Shown piece after piece: positions 35,607-44,239 of a stretch of 64,000 nucleotides of DNA. The DNA comes from an uncultured Pseudomonadales bacterium (GTDB lineage: Bacteria > Pseudomonadota > Gammaproteobacteria > Pseudomonadales > Cellvibrionaceae). The stretch is taken from assembly GCA_947489425.1 (NCBI GenBank), contig CANLDL010000001.1:868001-932000 (forward strand). Reading direction: 5' to 3'. Every line of letters begins with the position of its first letter. Positions within the stretch are counted from its first letter, which is position 1. The translations under genes were made by a program, and so were the position numbers. A model generated the notes under the pieces. The model made no database searches, had not been told where the DNA came from, and was given only the letters and a program-made list of their open reading frames with translations.

Positions 35607-35843
35607 ATGGCAGATATAGTAGATAAGGCGCAACAACTTGAAGATTTGCAACGTAAAGTAGCCTTAGCCGGCATCACTTTTTATGAAGGAGAGCCAGCTA
35701 ATTATTGTATTAAATGCGATTCAAAAATACCTACTCAACGCCGCCGATTATTACCAGGAGTTCAAACCTGTATCTATTGTGCGCAAGACTTGGAGCATAG
35801 GAATAAAAGGTATCACTGGTCAATATCTATGTATACCAATTAG
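35607..35843 (+). CDS. TraR/DksA-type zinc finger protein
   Basis: 78 residues. Two cysteine pairs (NYCIKCDSKIP and QTCIYCAQDLEHR) with an upstream amphipathic helix (AQQLEDLQRKVALAG) give the short TraR/DksA C4 zinc-finger architecture. These proteins insert in the RNA polymerase secondary channel. AGGAGG precedes the ATG by a few bases. It is the last gene on the right of the tailocin cluster. Confidence 0.72.
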   Translation: MADIVDKAQQLEDLQRKVALAGITFYEGEPANYCIKCDSKIPTQRRRLLPGVQTCIYCAQDLEHRNKRYHWSISMYTN

Positions 35844-35882
35844 CCCTTAACTCAGAGCAGTATTACTAGTAGAAGTCTACTC

Positions 35883-36573
35883 AGCTATAATGCACGAATA
35901 ATTACGTTACTATATACGGCTGGACGATATCGGCAGCCACCCCCTACCCAACTGGATTAAAAGTTTTAAAGAAGAAAAGATAGGGCTCGATAACCTTAGT
36001 AAAAAAGCCATGGAGCACTTAAAAACTGAGATAGATAAAAGCGAGACGTTACTCAATGGTTTTGTCTTTTTTATTGGCTTTACCGATAAAGTAGATCTAG
36101 GCGCCGAGGCCGATAACTTTTTAAAAACTGTATCTGACTACACAAAAGACTTACCAGAGCTTGAAGCCTATCAAACCAAAAAGTATGTAATCGACTACGG
36201 CTTAGAACAAAATAAAGTAGACAAGCCCGTTATTATTACAGAGCTCGCCACACAACTTAAAGAAGAGCCACCGTTACCTGCGAAAAACTCTGAGGAAATA
36301 TCAACTGCAAAACCTGCGACTAAACTACCGGACTTTGCTGACTTTGTTGCCAAACAAAAACCCACACAAAAATCAGAGATAATCCCCGACAGATCTAAGC
36401 TTAATCAATATGTACGAATTAGCGGCCTCGACCACAAGCTTAGCATGAGCTTTTCTGCAAGCTGCCTAGGCAATAGCATCGTCTACGACTCGCAAACCGA
36501 TAACTTAACGATACATAATATTTCAGCGGGGTTAAAAAGCCGGCTGGCGAAGCATTTGAATAAGGGGAGTTAG
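35883..36573 (+). pseudogene. Truncated second copy of the nucleoid-associated protein gene
   Basis: From 35883 the DNA matches the upstream region and coding sequence of the gene at 17241-18314, with two deletions. The first removes about 200 bp including the start codon and first 60 codons (junction near 35922). The second removes about 80 codons in frame (LNGFVFF joined directly to IGFTDKVDLG, near 36075). The remaining frame is open from 36010 to 36573 and about 80 percent similar in protein sequence, so it might still make a C-terminal fragment of 187 residues. Homology continues about 35 bp past the stop codon. Confidence 0.8.
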
Positions 36574-36765
36574 TAGCCATTATTATTACTTTGGACTTAT
36601 TAAAAAAGGGCTATGCACCTATCAATTAAGATGATCGGAAGCAGATGAGAGCTTTCGCGTAAGGTAAGCAGGCTTAAATATTTATCTGAACTCGGTTCAT
36701 TTTAGTTGACCACTGTAGTTAGAATGATTAACCTATAGCTGTAGGTTTAAAATGGAGAGCTTTAT

Positions 36766-36840
36766 ATGCCAACAAAGGAACAGTTATATGTTGTAAATTC
36801 TTCTTCTTTTGAGATTGATAATAAATTGCTCTCATGCTGA
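36766..36840 (+). CDS. Small leader ORF overlapping the MBL gene (24 aa)
   Basis: MPTKEQLYVVNSSSFEIDNK and four more residues, ending LLSC. GGAG lies 8 bp before the ATG. Its TGA overlaps the downstream gene start (ATGCTGA at 36834-36840), a translational coupling layout. It may be a leader peptide or just a coupling device. Confidence 0.4.
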   Translation: MPTKEQLYVVNSSSFEIDNKLLSC

Positions 36841-37835
36841 AAATTACAAATATAAAGGCTAGTTGTGGAGATAGCTTCTTAATTGAAGATACCGATGCAC
36901 CTAAAAAGCTGTTACTCGATTGTGGATTTAAACTTACTTACCAGCACCATATCAAAAAGTTAACCTCAAGCGTCGATTATCTAATCCTGACTCACTCAGA
37001 TGAAGATCATATTCATGGTGCGATCCCTCTAATTGAAGATACGCCTCAAAAATTCACAGTTGGGAAGGTATACGTAAATGTACCAAGCTCATATGAGACT
37101 GGCTCCGAGGATGGAGATATTTCTATTCATCAAGCAATTACACTTGAAAACCTACTTAACGAAAAAGAGATATCTTACCAAAGCCTTTTAGCGGGTATGA
37201 CAATTAATATTTCCGAAAATATTAGCTTAGAGGTTATTTCACCCTCTCAAGAAGATTTAGAATACTTCATTGGAAAATACAAGAAAATTAAGGAGTCTTC
37301 TAGTCCAGATCCAATATCAAAGTCCAACCCTATCATTCCACTTGAGAAGTTAGCAGAAAATAAAGATATGTATAAGTCTAAGACATCAGACTTTACAAAT
37401 GCGGCATCAATAGCATTCATACTCAAGTACAGAAACAGAAGCCTTCTGTTTCTAGGGGATGCACACCCTACAGTTGTCACTGACTATCTGGAAGCCAAAG
37501 GTTTTTCAGAGAACAAGAAATATACCTTTGATTACATCAAGCTTTCACATCATGGCAGTGTTACAAGCATATCTAAAAAATTTATTTCAATGGTGAGCTG
37601 TTCTAACTATATAGTGAGCACCAATGGTGGAAAGGCTCGAAGCATGCATCCTAGTAGAGAAACCATAGCAAAATTGACATTGAATGTTGAGCGAAACGGT
37701 AGCAATGATATTCAGTTCTTCTTCAATTACCCTATTGAAGAAATCACTGCTAGAAACGGCTTATTAATTACCTCAGAAGAAATGAATAAGCACAACATAA
37801 AACTAATTGAACAAAGTAGCCTCTGTATAAAATGA
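36834..37835 (+). CDS. MBL-fold hydrolase (ComEC/Rec2-like domain)
   Basis: 333 residues. The metal motif is HSDEDHIHG (residues 54-62, the HxDxDH form), with LLLDCGF before it and LLFLGDA and KLSHHGS (about 237) after it, and SMHPSRETI near 290. This is the cytosolic ComEC-type beta-lactamase domain without the membrane channel, probably a nuclease or phosphodiesterase. It is the first gene of a tight operon with protease, middle component and ABC ATPase. In conflict systems such MBL proteins act as effectors or regulators. Its exact target is unknown. Confidence 0.82.
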   Translation: MLKITNIKASCGDSFLIEDTDAPKKLLLDCGFKLTYQHHIKKLTSSVDYLILTHSDEDHIHGAIPLIEDTPQKFTVGKVYVNVPSSYETGSEDGDISIHQAITLENLLNEKEISYQSLLAGMTINISENISLEVISPSQEDLEYFIGKYKKIKESSSPDPISKSNPIIPLEKLAENKDMYKSKTSDFTNAASIAFILKYRNRSLLFLGDAHPTVVTDYLEAKGFSENKKYTFDYIKLSHHGSVTSISKKFISMVSCSNYIVSTNGGKARSMHPSRETIAKLTLNVERNGSNDIQFFFNYPIEEITARNGLLITSEEMNKHNIKLIEQSSLCIK

Positions 37836-38947
37836 ATGAATTAGACGTACTCTCAAAAACCTGCATACAGATTTATAAGTCGAGTGAATATTACGGATCA
37901 GGAGTACTGATTGAAATTGACAACGTATTCTATGTGTTTAGTGCAGCTCATGTCTTCACTCAAAATATCGGAGAGCCGTTAACGCTGGAAGGCTTCTATG
38001 GTCTATCAGAAGAGTATGGAAAAATTAATTTTGATATATCGATAGAAAAACCCGAAGCAAATCAGAAATACGATATTGCTATTATAAAAATTGATCGGGA
38101 ACAAAAATTTTCAAACTTTCCCAGCATTAGATTTTGTGAAGATATTACCTTTCCTAACATTCCACTAATGTTTAGAGGGACGCAAAAGTCTACAGCCTTA
38201 AAAGCTCACACAATCACTCCATGCTTTCTAGATACAGATACTAATAACGAGGGAATGTTCTGTATCAAAGTTCCTCTCGAGGCCTACTCTGATATGAAAG
38301 GTAATGTAGGAGCAGATGTGTTAGGGGGTTATTCTGGAAGCGGTATATTTATAATACAACCCAATAAAATTTATTTGGTCGGTATAGCTCAAAATATAGA
38401 TAAAGACGATTTTACTGGCGTAAATTGCCTCTCCATCCGAGTAGTTAAAGATTTATTTATTCCTACCATGGCTATTTCAGACTTTCATGGTGGTAATGCT
38501 CAGTTAAAGCTGAACATTGCTGAAATTAAAAAAAATATTACCCAAGACATGATAGAGGAAAGAAAAAAGACCAATGAGTATGGAGATGTTGAAAATTTAA
38601 CAAAAAAAATGGATTTATTCATGAAAGATTGGAAACCTGAAGATCTTGATGGATTTATAATCGATATATTGGTATGGAAAGATATCGAGCATACTAAAAT
38701 TAGAAATCACAGCTTATACAGAGACCGCATTGAAAATGTTAAAGCTATATGGGCATCAGGCAACAAAAAATATCATGTAAGTAGCATTCAGCAAGGTAAC
38801 AATCGCTTTCATAAAATTCTAGATAATCTTACTGAATTACTAAAAGAAGAGCTGGAAGGGACATCTATTAAATCGAGCAGTTCAGTTATAGCTGCTGGAG
38901 AAATAGCTAGATTATTAGCAAATTGCAATTTGGATTTTAAAAAATGA
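37832..38947 (+). CDS. Trypsin-like protease with C-terminal ABC-3C-type domain
   Basis: 371 residues. The protease domain (1-215) has a full triad: His40 (SAAHVF), Asp81 (KYDIAII) and Ser168 (GGYSGSG). No signal peptide, so it acts in the cytoplasm. A coiled linker leads to a C-terminal domain (FIIDILVWKDIEHTKIRNHS, RIENVKAIWASGNKKYHVSS) like those that tether effectors to the ABC three-component machinery. The gene overlaps its neighbours by 4 bp on each side. Likely the toxic effector, kept inactive until the ATPase senses a trigger; inferred from the system type. Confidence 0.78.
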   Translation: MNELDVLSKTCIQIYKSSEYYGSGVLIEIDNVFYVFSAAHVFTQNIGEPLTLEGFYGLSEEYGKINFDISIEKPEANQKYDIAIIKIDREQKFSNFPSIRFCEDITFPNIPLMFRGTQKSTALKAHTITPCFLDTDTNNEGMFCIKVPLEAYSDMKGNVGADVLGGYSGSGIFIIQPNKIYLVGIAQNIDKDDFTGVNCLSIRVVKDLFIPTMAISDFHGGNAQLKLNIAEIKKNITQDMIEERKKTNEYGDVENLTKKMDLFMKDWKPEDLDGFIIDILVWKDIEHTKIRNHSLYRDRIENVKAIWASGNKKYHVSSIQQGNNRFHKILDNLTELLKEELEGTSIKSSSSVIAAGEIARLLANCNLDFKK

Positions 38948-39378
38948 ATATAGAAGTAGAACTTAAATCTAAATTCCTTGATAGCGCACCTGACAATAGC
39001 ACACTGGCTCATTTCGTGATTATATGTGGTGCTTTAAAACACTGTCTTGGAAGCGCAAGCACTATGTCGTTTATAAAACTAGCTTACATATTCGATAAAA
39101 CTATAAATCTAGAAGCTAATGCGTTTGCATCTAAAATAACGTTGTCATCTTGGAATATTGATAACGACTTTAAAAAGTCTCTTATAATGGCTGAATCCAA
39201 TGACTTTATAGAGCTACTAGTTGATAGCTCTAAAGAGATTAGAATATCACTCACCGACAAGGGCGATATATACCTTAGTTCAGTTGAAATTTATCAAGTA
39301 TTTGCGAACTATTTAGAGTATTTAAAGGAAATTAAGATTCCTGAAAATAGATTTGACAACCCGATTATTAGAAGTTAA
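38944..39378 (+). CDS. ABC-3C middle component-like protein
   Basis: 144 residues with no enzyme motif. It is predicted alpha-helical with a winged-helix feel (HFVIICGALKHCLGSASTMS at the start, LTDKGDIYLSSVEIYQVFAN near the end). Size and position, between an effector and a Rad50-like ATPase with 4-bp overlap, match the small middle components of ABC-3C systems. The family assignment rests on context. Confidence 0.6.
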   Translation: MNIEVELKSKFLDSAPDNSTLAHFVIICGALKHCLGSASTMSFIKLAYIFDKTINLEANAFASKITLSSWNIDNDFKKSLIMAESNDFIELLVDSSKEIRISLTDKGDIYLSSVEIYQVFANYLEYLKEIKIPENRFDNPIIRS

Positions 39379-39382
39379 TAAA

Positions 39383-41437
39383 ATGCACATAAACTCAGTA
39401 TCAGCGACAATTCTTGCAGGAACAGACGACGGGCTTAAACCCTTTGGTTTTGAGTATAGCTTTAAGCCGGGACTAAATGTCCTGAGCGGTGATAATTCCA
39501 GCGGAAAATCTACTATTCTTAGTTGTATGTATTACTGTTTAGGAATGGAGCAACTTATGGGGAGCAAGGGCATTAATGCCTTAAGCCCAGCCTTGCATCA
39601 GGTACTTAATTTTGGTGGTCATACATGTAATGTTTATGAATCCGAGTGCTCTCTTAGCTTCACTGCAAATAATGGTAAACAATACAAACTGACACGCCAA
39701 ATTGCTTCTTCTGATGAAATCACTATCAATGAAATACTGATATTCGATGGCATCATAACTACACCTAAGTTTGTCCACTCTGCAAGAGATCACGGTGATC
39801 AAGGGTTCTATCAATGGCTTGCAGAAGTTAACGGTTTAGAAATTTTTAATGTTGAATCTTTTAACGGTGAATCGACTAAGCCTTTATATATGCAGAATAT
39901 ATTTTCCCTAGCTTTTATTGAGCAGACAAAAGGCTGGTCAGACATTTTCTCAATGATGCCAAGCTTTGGTATTAAAGACCCTAAACAAAAGGTTGTAGAA
40001 TATTCCTTGGGGCTTAAGTCCCTAGAATTAAATATGAAACTTGACCAAATTAAAGACAATAAAAACCAGATAAAAGGCGAGTGGAATCGAATTGATAATG
40101 ACCTGAATTATCGTGCACAAGCAACACAACTCTATTTGTCAATATTCGATAAGAAGACGCCAATTTCAGATAAAAAGATCGATGGCATATATGCAGCCGA
40201 ACTGAACAAAGAAGAAAAAGAAGTCAAAACCAACCAGCTAGCCGAGATTATTCAAAAAGAAATTGATGCGTCTAGCAAACGTATTGAAATAGCGGATACA
40301 CCTAAAGAAGCCTCTAAAGACTTAATTAATACTAGGGAAAAGATAAAAGAGTCTCTGTCCACATTCATATCTGAAAGGAATGAAGCTTCGGAATCATACG
40401 AAGAGGAAAAGGTAAAATTAGCAAGTTTTAAAAGCTCATTATATTCTACGATAAACGACATTCAAGGTTTTCAGGATGTAAAGAAGTTATCTATTAATCG
40501 AAATTGGGAGAGTTTACCAACTTCCAAGTGCCCAGTTTGTGAAAATAATGTCGAGAATAAAAAAGACGCTGACCTCTCAAAAGAAACCATTGAAAAAAGC
40601 ATTGCTTTTCTTAAATCTCAAAAATCAACTTATGAAAAATATATTGAAGCATCTGAATCAGTTCTTGAGCGATATATATCTGCTCTAGCTTACTATGACA
40701 AAAATATCATATTAAAACGAACACAACTCGATAGTATTCATAAAGATTTAAATTCGCCTAGTTCACAATCAGTTCGAGGTGAACTTGAAATACAGGCAGA
40801 ATTAAAATACCGGCTTAATGACATCAACCAGTTTAATGCTTACCTTGAATCAATGAAGAATAAGATGAAACAGTTAAGCACACAGTACTTCATTCTAGAC
40901 ACTGAAGAAAAAAAGCTTAAAAGCTTAGTTTCTAATGATGGTGCAATAATCCATAAGTTCAAAAATTCATTTATTTCGCTATTAGACTCATTTGGTTATA
41001 AAAGCAATGGAGTTACAAATATAACTATTAAGGATAAGCCTCCACACAGGCTCATGCCAATTGTTGTTATGGCAGGGCAAGAGCCTCAATATATCCGATA
41101 TGTTTCTTCCGCCAGTGATTTCGTAAGATCAATCTGGTCTTACTATCTTTGCCTATTAGATATGGGGGGCTTACATCCTGGCTTCTTGCTAATGGATGAA
41201 CCGGGGCAGCATCAGATGCGGGTGGACAGTATGAAGGAACTATTGTCTCACAGCTCAAATATCGGAAAGCAAGTCATTCTGGCTATATCACAAGATAGAG
41301 ACTATGACAAAAAAGACGTTAATATCTTTTCCCTAATTGAAGACATAGATCCTAATAAAATTCATATGCTTCATATCGAAGATAATACATATTGTATTTC
41401 TCCTATCAAGAATACTGTTAGCGATGATGAGCTGTAG
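39383..41437 (+). CDS. Rad50/SMC-like ABC ATPase of an ABC-3C-type system
   Basis: About 684 residues. Walker A is SGDNSSGKST (35-44), a zinc-hook-like CPVCEN sits at about 383 inside long coiled coils, and Walker B is GFLLMDEPGQHQM (about 600). The signature region is divergent (YVSSASDFVRSIWSY). This is the ABC-3C layout, where the ATPase senses invading nucleic acid or a nucleoprotein. The ATG at 39383 is chosen over a TTG at 39353 that overlaps the middle-component gene. It ends the operon; a terminator lies 255 bp downstream. Confidence 0.82.
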   Translation: MHINSVSATILAGTDDGLKPFGFEYSFKPGLNVLSGDNSSGKSTILSCMYYCLGMEQLMGSKGINALSPALHQVLNFGGHTCNVYESECSLSFTANNGKQYKLTRQIASSDEITINEILIFDGIITTPKFVHSARDHGDQGFYQWLAEVNGLEIFNVESFNGESTKPLYMQNIFSLAFIEQTKGWSDIFSMMPSFGIKDPKQKVVEYSLGLKSLELNMKLDQIKDNKNQIKGEWNRIDNDLNYRAQATQLYLSIFDKKTPISDKKIDGIYAAELNKEEKEVKTNQLAEIIQKEIDASSKRIEIADTPKEASKDLINTREKIKESLSTFISERNEASESYEEEKVKLASFKSSLYSTINDIQGFQDVKKLSINRNWESLPTSKCPVCENNVENKKDADLSKETIEKSIAFLKSQKSTYEKYIEASESVLERYISALAYYDKNIILKRTQLDSIHKDLNSPSSQSVRGELEIQAELKYRLNDINQFNAYLESMKNKMKQLSTQYFILDTEEKKLKSLVSNDGAIIHKFKNSFISLLDSFGYKSNGVTNITIKDKPPHRLMPIVVMAGQEPQYIRYVSSASDFVRSIWSYYLCLLDMGGLHPGFLLMDEPGQHQMRVDSMKELLSHSSNIGKQVILAISQDRDYDKKDVNIFSLIEDIDPNKIHMLHIEDNTYCISPIKNTVSDDEL

Positions 41438-41691
41438 GATTGTTGTATATCTGAGAAGGGCTGCCGGCAAAGAGTGGAAGCCTTTTGGACTTTCGACTCA
41501 CAAAGATGATTAGGCACAGTTCAAACAAATGTATTGAACGTTAGCACCCCAAGCTCCCTAAAAAAGCAGCCTGTTTAAAGATCCACCATTGCCGCAAACT
41601 AGCTATAAGATCATTATTTCTAATGTTACTGCGAGGAAGCCATATAGAAGGTTAAGCCCCAACAAGAACTAACCGATACCTAACAAACAAA

Positions 41692-41718
41692 GCCCCGCAC
41701 ACGGTGCGAGGCTTTTTT
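41692..41718 (+). terminator. Rho-independent terminator
   Basis: GCCCCGCAC pairs with GTGCGAGGC around ACG, followed by six T. On the other strand the same hairpin is followed by a weaker T-run, so it may also serve as the original terminator of the tRNA fragment next to it. Confidence 0.75.
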
Positions 41719-41721
41719 ATT

Positions 41722-41742
41722 TGGTGGAGCCTAGCGGGATCG
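41722..41742 (-). repeat. Short tRNA-Ala 3'-end fragment (21 bp)
   Basis: TGGTGGAGCCTAGCGGGATC plus one G equals the last 21 nt of tRNA-Ala with CCA (complement of 52918-52938). It is a probable scar of an earlier attachment site, 149 bp from the next one. Confidence 0.65.
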
Positions 41743-41837
41743 GCCGTTCTCGCACTTCCCTGTGCTTCACGGCATTCGTGCATCCATGCACATCAAACCA
41801 GGGCTAAGAGCAATCTCGATAAATCTCGGCCAAAAAA

Positions 41838-41870
41838 AATCCCCATCTCTAACGAGATGAGGATTTGTTT
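41838..41870. terminator. Bidirectional hairpin terminator next to att
   Basis: AATCCCCATCTC pairs with GAGATGAGGATT around TAAC, with T-runs on both sides. On the minus strand it directly follows the tRNA 3'-end repeat, so it is probably the chromosomal terminator that once ended the tRNA-Ala transcript. Confidence 0.65.
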
Positions 41871-41920
41871 TGGTGGAGCCTAGCGGGATCGAACCGCTGA
41901 CCTCAACACTGCCAGTGTTG
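41871..41920 (-). repeat. Attachment site (attL/attR) of the integrated plasmid
   Basis: 50 bp identical to the 3' part of tRNA-Ala(GGC) at 52918-52967, from the CCA end through the anticodon stem. The identity stops abruptly on both sides. It lies 153 bp before the integrase gene. The two copies bound an 11.1-kb element. Confidence 0.9.
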
Positions 41921-42072
41921 AAAATAACATATCACGCTATATCACATAACATAATGATAAATCACTAAGATATTGTTTTTATTGACATATTTGTATTTTT
42001 GCCTCATCTTAGCATCACATCGTATCACACGATAAAACCCTATTTGCTAACCCAGACGCTAACCCAATATAA

Positions 42073-43278
42073 ATGCAGATACATAAATTCTCAAAAAACT
42101 GGCTATTAGAAGCTGTTGAGTCATCACCAGAAAAACGAGTTGAGTATAAAGACTCTGAAAATCGCTTTCTAAGACTGGTTGTACACCCCACAGGCAAATC
42201 AACACTATCTGTTTATAAATGCCCGCGAGGCAGCCGTAGCGCCGTCAGAGTAGCACTACCGTTCAGGGTCAACCAGTCTATGCCGAACATGCAACGTATT
42301 CGTGCAGAGGCTAGTCAAATCATTGCCACACTCGATCAAGGTATCAACCCCAACCAAGAGAAGAAAGCTTTTGATCGCACAATGACATTACAAGAAGGAC
42401 TTGATAACTACCTAAAACAATCAACAAATACACCAAGGGTAATTATTAATTGGCGTAATGCCATAGAACACCATCTCGCTAAATGGCTAAACAAACCATT
42501 AACAGATATCTGCACACCTCAAAAGATTTACTCAATGCACCGTTCACTAATCCAGCGTATTTCTGAGGAGAATACTAAACGAGGCAAGTCTGGTGATGGC
42601 GGTGTTGGTGCTAATGAAGTCATAAAAAAGTTACGCCGCATTCTTAACTTTAATCGAGCGTTAACAGGTGGTAGCGAACTTCCTAGATGGCCAGCTGAGG
42701 AGCTTGGCCCGAATGGCTTAAAAATGTGGGTAGAACAGAAGCCCAGAAGCCGTAGAGTACATCGCGAAGAATTCCCTATATTCTGGCAAGCTTTACATAA
42801 GCTTATGTGCCCCGTTCAACGCGATTTATTTAAGTTTATGTTACTGACAGGTTGCCGGTCTTCAGAGGCTCGGAATTTACATATTGAGGACATAAACCTT
42901 GTACGTAAAACAGTGACCTTTAATAAAACTAAAAATGGCAAAGACCATACTCTCCCGCTAACAGATACACTTCATACACTCGTGAATTCACATATTAGCG
43001 AATCTATTGACGGACTTATATTTCCATTAGCGGAACCTAAAACAGTTACCAAACATATTAAAAGAGCATGTGACCTACATATCACACCACACGACTTACG
43101 AAGAACTTTTGCAGGGATTGCAGAAGCAGCAGGCATAGGATCAACAACTAAAAAAGACCTACTGAACCATTTATCAGGAAGAGATGTTACAGACGATTAC
43201 ACAGGTTTGAGTGATAACGATGCTTTGCTTGATGCCTTGGAGAAAGTTGAGCGGTTGATACTAAAATTCTCACTTTAA
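42073..43278 (+). CDS. Tyrosine recombinase / tRNA-site integrase
   Basis: 401 residues. The N-terminal arm-binding domain (RVEYKDSENRFLRLVVHPTG) and SAM-like core domain precede the catalytic domain, with Arg262 (TGCRSSEA), His340-xx-Arg343 (HDLRRTF) and Tyr376 (DDYTG). The P4/DUF4102-like arm domain fits integrases that use tRNA 3' ends. The ATG at 42073 lies 153 bp after the attachment repeat. No dedicated excisionase is adjacent, though an AlpA-like protein occurs at 48247-48441. It should catalyse integration at tRNA-Ala. Confidence 0.93.
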   Translation: MQIHKFSKNWLLEAVESSPEKRVEYKDSENRFLRLVVHPTGKSTLSVYKCPRGSRSAVRVALPFRVNQSMPNMQRIRAEASQIIATLDQGINPNQEKKAFDRTMTLQEGLDNYLKQSTNTPRVIINWRNAIEHHLAKWLNKPLTDICTPQKIYSMHRSLIQRISEENTKRGKSGDGGVGANEVIKKLRRILNFNRALTGGSELPRWPAEELGPNGLKMWVEQKPRSRRVHREEFPIFWQALHKLMCPVQRDLFKFMLLTGCRSSEARNLHIEDINLVRKTVTFNKTKNGKDHTLPLTDTLHTLVNSHISESIDGLIFPLAEPKTVTKHIKRACDLHITPHDLRRTFAGIAEAAGIGSTTKKDLLNHLSGRDVTDDYTGLSDNDALLDALEKVERLILKFSL

Positions 43279-43391
43279 ATAGCAAGAAAGTACTTTAATT
43301 ACAGATGCTGCACCAAACTGCACACCCTGCAGGTCAAGGCTAAATACTACAACCGATGTTATTGCAAATTGAGAACTTTTTGATGTGCTTG

Positions 43392-43814
43392 TTAGCTGCC
43401 ATGAAGTGCCATACTTACAGCTGCTTTAATACCATCAATTGTAATATCTTTTACAGATTCTTTTCCAAGCTGTGAAAACCACTCACCTATGGCTTTTTTA
43501 GATTTCATAAACTCTGGAATCTGTTGAAGTGCAGCAAGCCCCTTTGAAGTTAGGCAGCAATTATTCAGTACAATATAGCCTTTAACTCGTTCTCCTCGGA
43601 TATACCCTTCCTCTAGCAGAAAAATGGCTGAATAATAATAAATTCTAGAGAGTTCTGACCATCGCTCACCCTTTTCTCTTATGTCAGAGTCGTCCTCTTT
43701 GATATTCAGCTCTGGAATTTCACTTGTTTTTATATCTATAGGAATGGGAAAGTTTTCATAAAGCATTCCCATGATCAAGGCAACACCTGTATCGAAATCA
43801 TTAATATTTTTCAT
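43392..43814 (-). CDS. Hypothetical protein, possible winged helix
   Basis: About 140 residues from the ATG at 43814 (a GTG start at 43847 would add 11 residues). It begins KNINDFDTGVALIMGMLYEN and contains LSRIYYYSAIFLLEEGYIRG and LNNCCLTSKGLAALQQIPEF, which look like the strand-wing and last helix of a winged-helix fold. No family was recognised. It is on the strand opposite the integrase and last in the traJ-led group, so it may be cargo. Confidence 0.6.
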   Translation of the reverse strand: MKNINDFDTGVALIMGMLYENFPIPIDIKTSEIPELNIKEDDSDIREKGERWSELSRIYYYSAIFLLEEGYIRGERVKGYIVLNNCCLTSKGLAALQQIPEFMKSKKAIGEWFSQLGKESVKDITIDGIKAAVSMALHGS

Positions 43815-44042
43815 AGATACTCTTATGGCAGCTAACATCTCAAACACGCTGTGCAGCGTCGCTACATCAAAGTCTTTGACTTGTATGGTTGTAATTGATT
43901 GAAACTCACCATTTATAAAAATCCTTTAAACGGGTAAATTGAGACCCACCTTCGGCGGCCACCAAAGGTCTTTTTTGTAACAAGGCGTTGACTAACCAGT
44001 TCTTAAAAAACTGATAGCAATTAAGGAACTTTACAAAACTCA

Positions 44043-44237
44043 CTAGACATAACTCGAATAGTCATCTGAGCATCTAGCGCGAACAGCGAAGTGGAGGTAG
44101 CTTACCTTATGAATAAGACAGAGATCAATGTCAGCATCGACACCAGAACTAAACAACTCGATATTTCTGTGAGGCCCACCGATTAGTTTTTTAGTGTCAG
44201 TAATGATGTATCTGGGGTAAAACAAGTCATCAGGCAA
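44043..44237 (-). CDS. Hypothetical protein, 64 aa
   Basis: The frame starts with TTG at 44237, preceded by AGAGG at 5 bp, and lies 2 bp after the stop of the antitoxin-like gene. Sequence includes DLFYPRYIITDTKKLIGGPH and ends in DDYSSYV. No family was recognised. The tight spacing suggests co-translation; a toxin partner is conceivable but unsupported. Confidence 0.4.
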   Translation of the reverse strand: MPDDLFYPRYIITDTKKLIGGPHRNIELFSSGVDADIDLCLIHKVSYLHFAVRARCSDDYSSYV

Positions 44238-44239
44238 GA

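Larger units (their letters stand above)
18881..35843. mobile_element. R-type tailocin (contractile phage-tail-like particle) cluster, Mu-like
   Basis: A 17-kb cluster with regulatory genes (S24 repressor, Q-like antiterminator), a lysis cassette (holin-like, endolysin, Rz/Rz1) and a contractile tail set in Mu order: gp37-like terminator, gp38, sheath, tube, chaperone pair, tape measure, gp43, gp44, gp45, gp46, gp47, gp48, fibre, fibre assembly. No head, packaging, integrase or transposase gene is present, and the tail genes are intact and tightly packed. This is the layout of contractile bacteriocins. Early phage genes (DnaT-like, dNMP kinase, zinc-ribbon proteins) remain as traces of the ancestral phage. 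A defective prophage is the alternative. Confidence 0.78.
41438..42072. other. Gap between the ABC operon and the integrase gene
   Basis: About 635 bp with no gene. It holds a terminator (41692-41718), two tRNA-Ala 3'-end fragments (41722-41742 and 41871-41920) and a hairpin between them. The integrase promoter must lie at 41920-42072, in AT-rich DNA. Confidence 0.6.

Noticed and set aside
18881-35843. Complete Mu-like prophage
   Set aside because: No transposase, terminase, portal, capsid or scaffold/protease genes are present.
39353-39382. Upstream TTG start of the ABC ATPase
   Set aside because: It would overlap the middle component gene by 26 bp and lacks a ribosome-binding site; the ATG at 39383 fits the family start.
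44043-44237. Relaxase TraI remnant
   Set aside because: The 64 residues show none of the relaxase motifs (catalytic Tyr or His triad).
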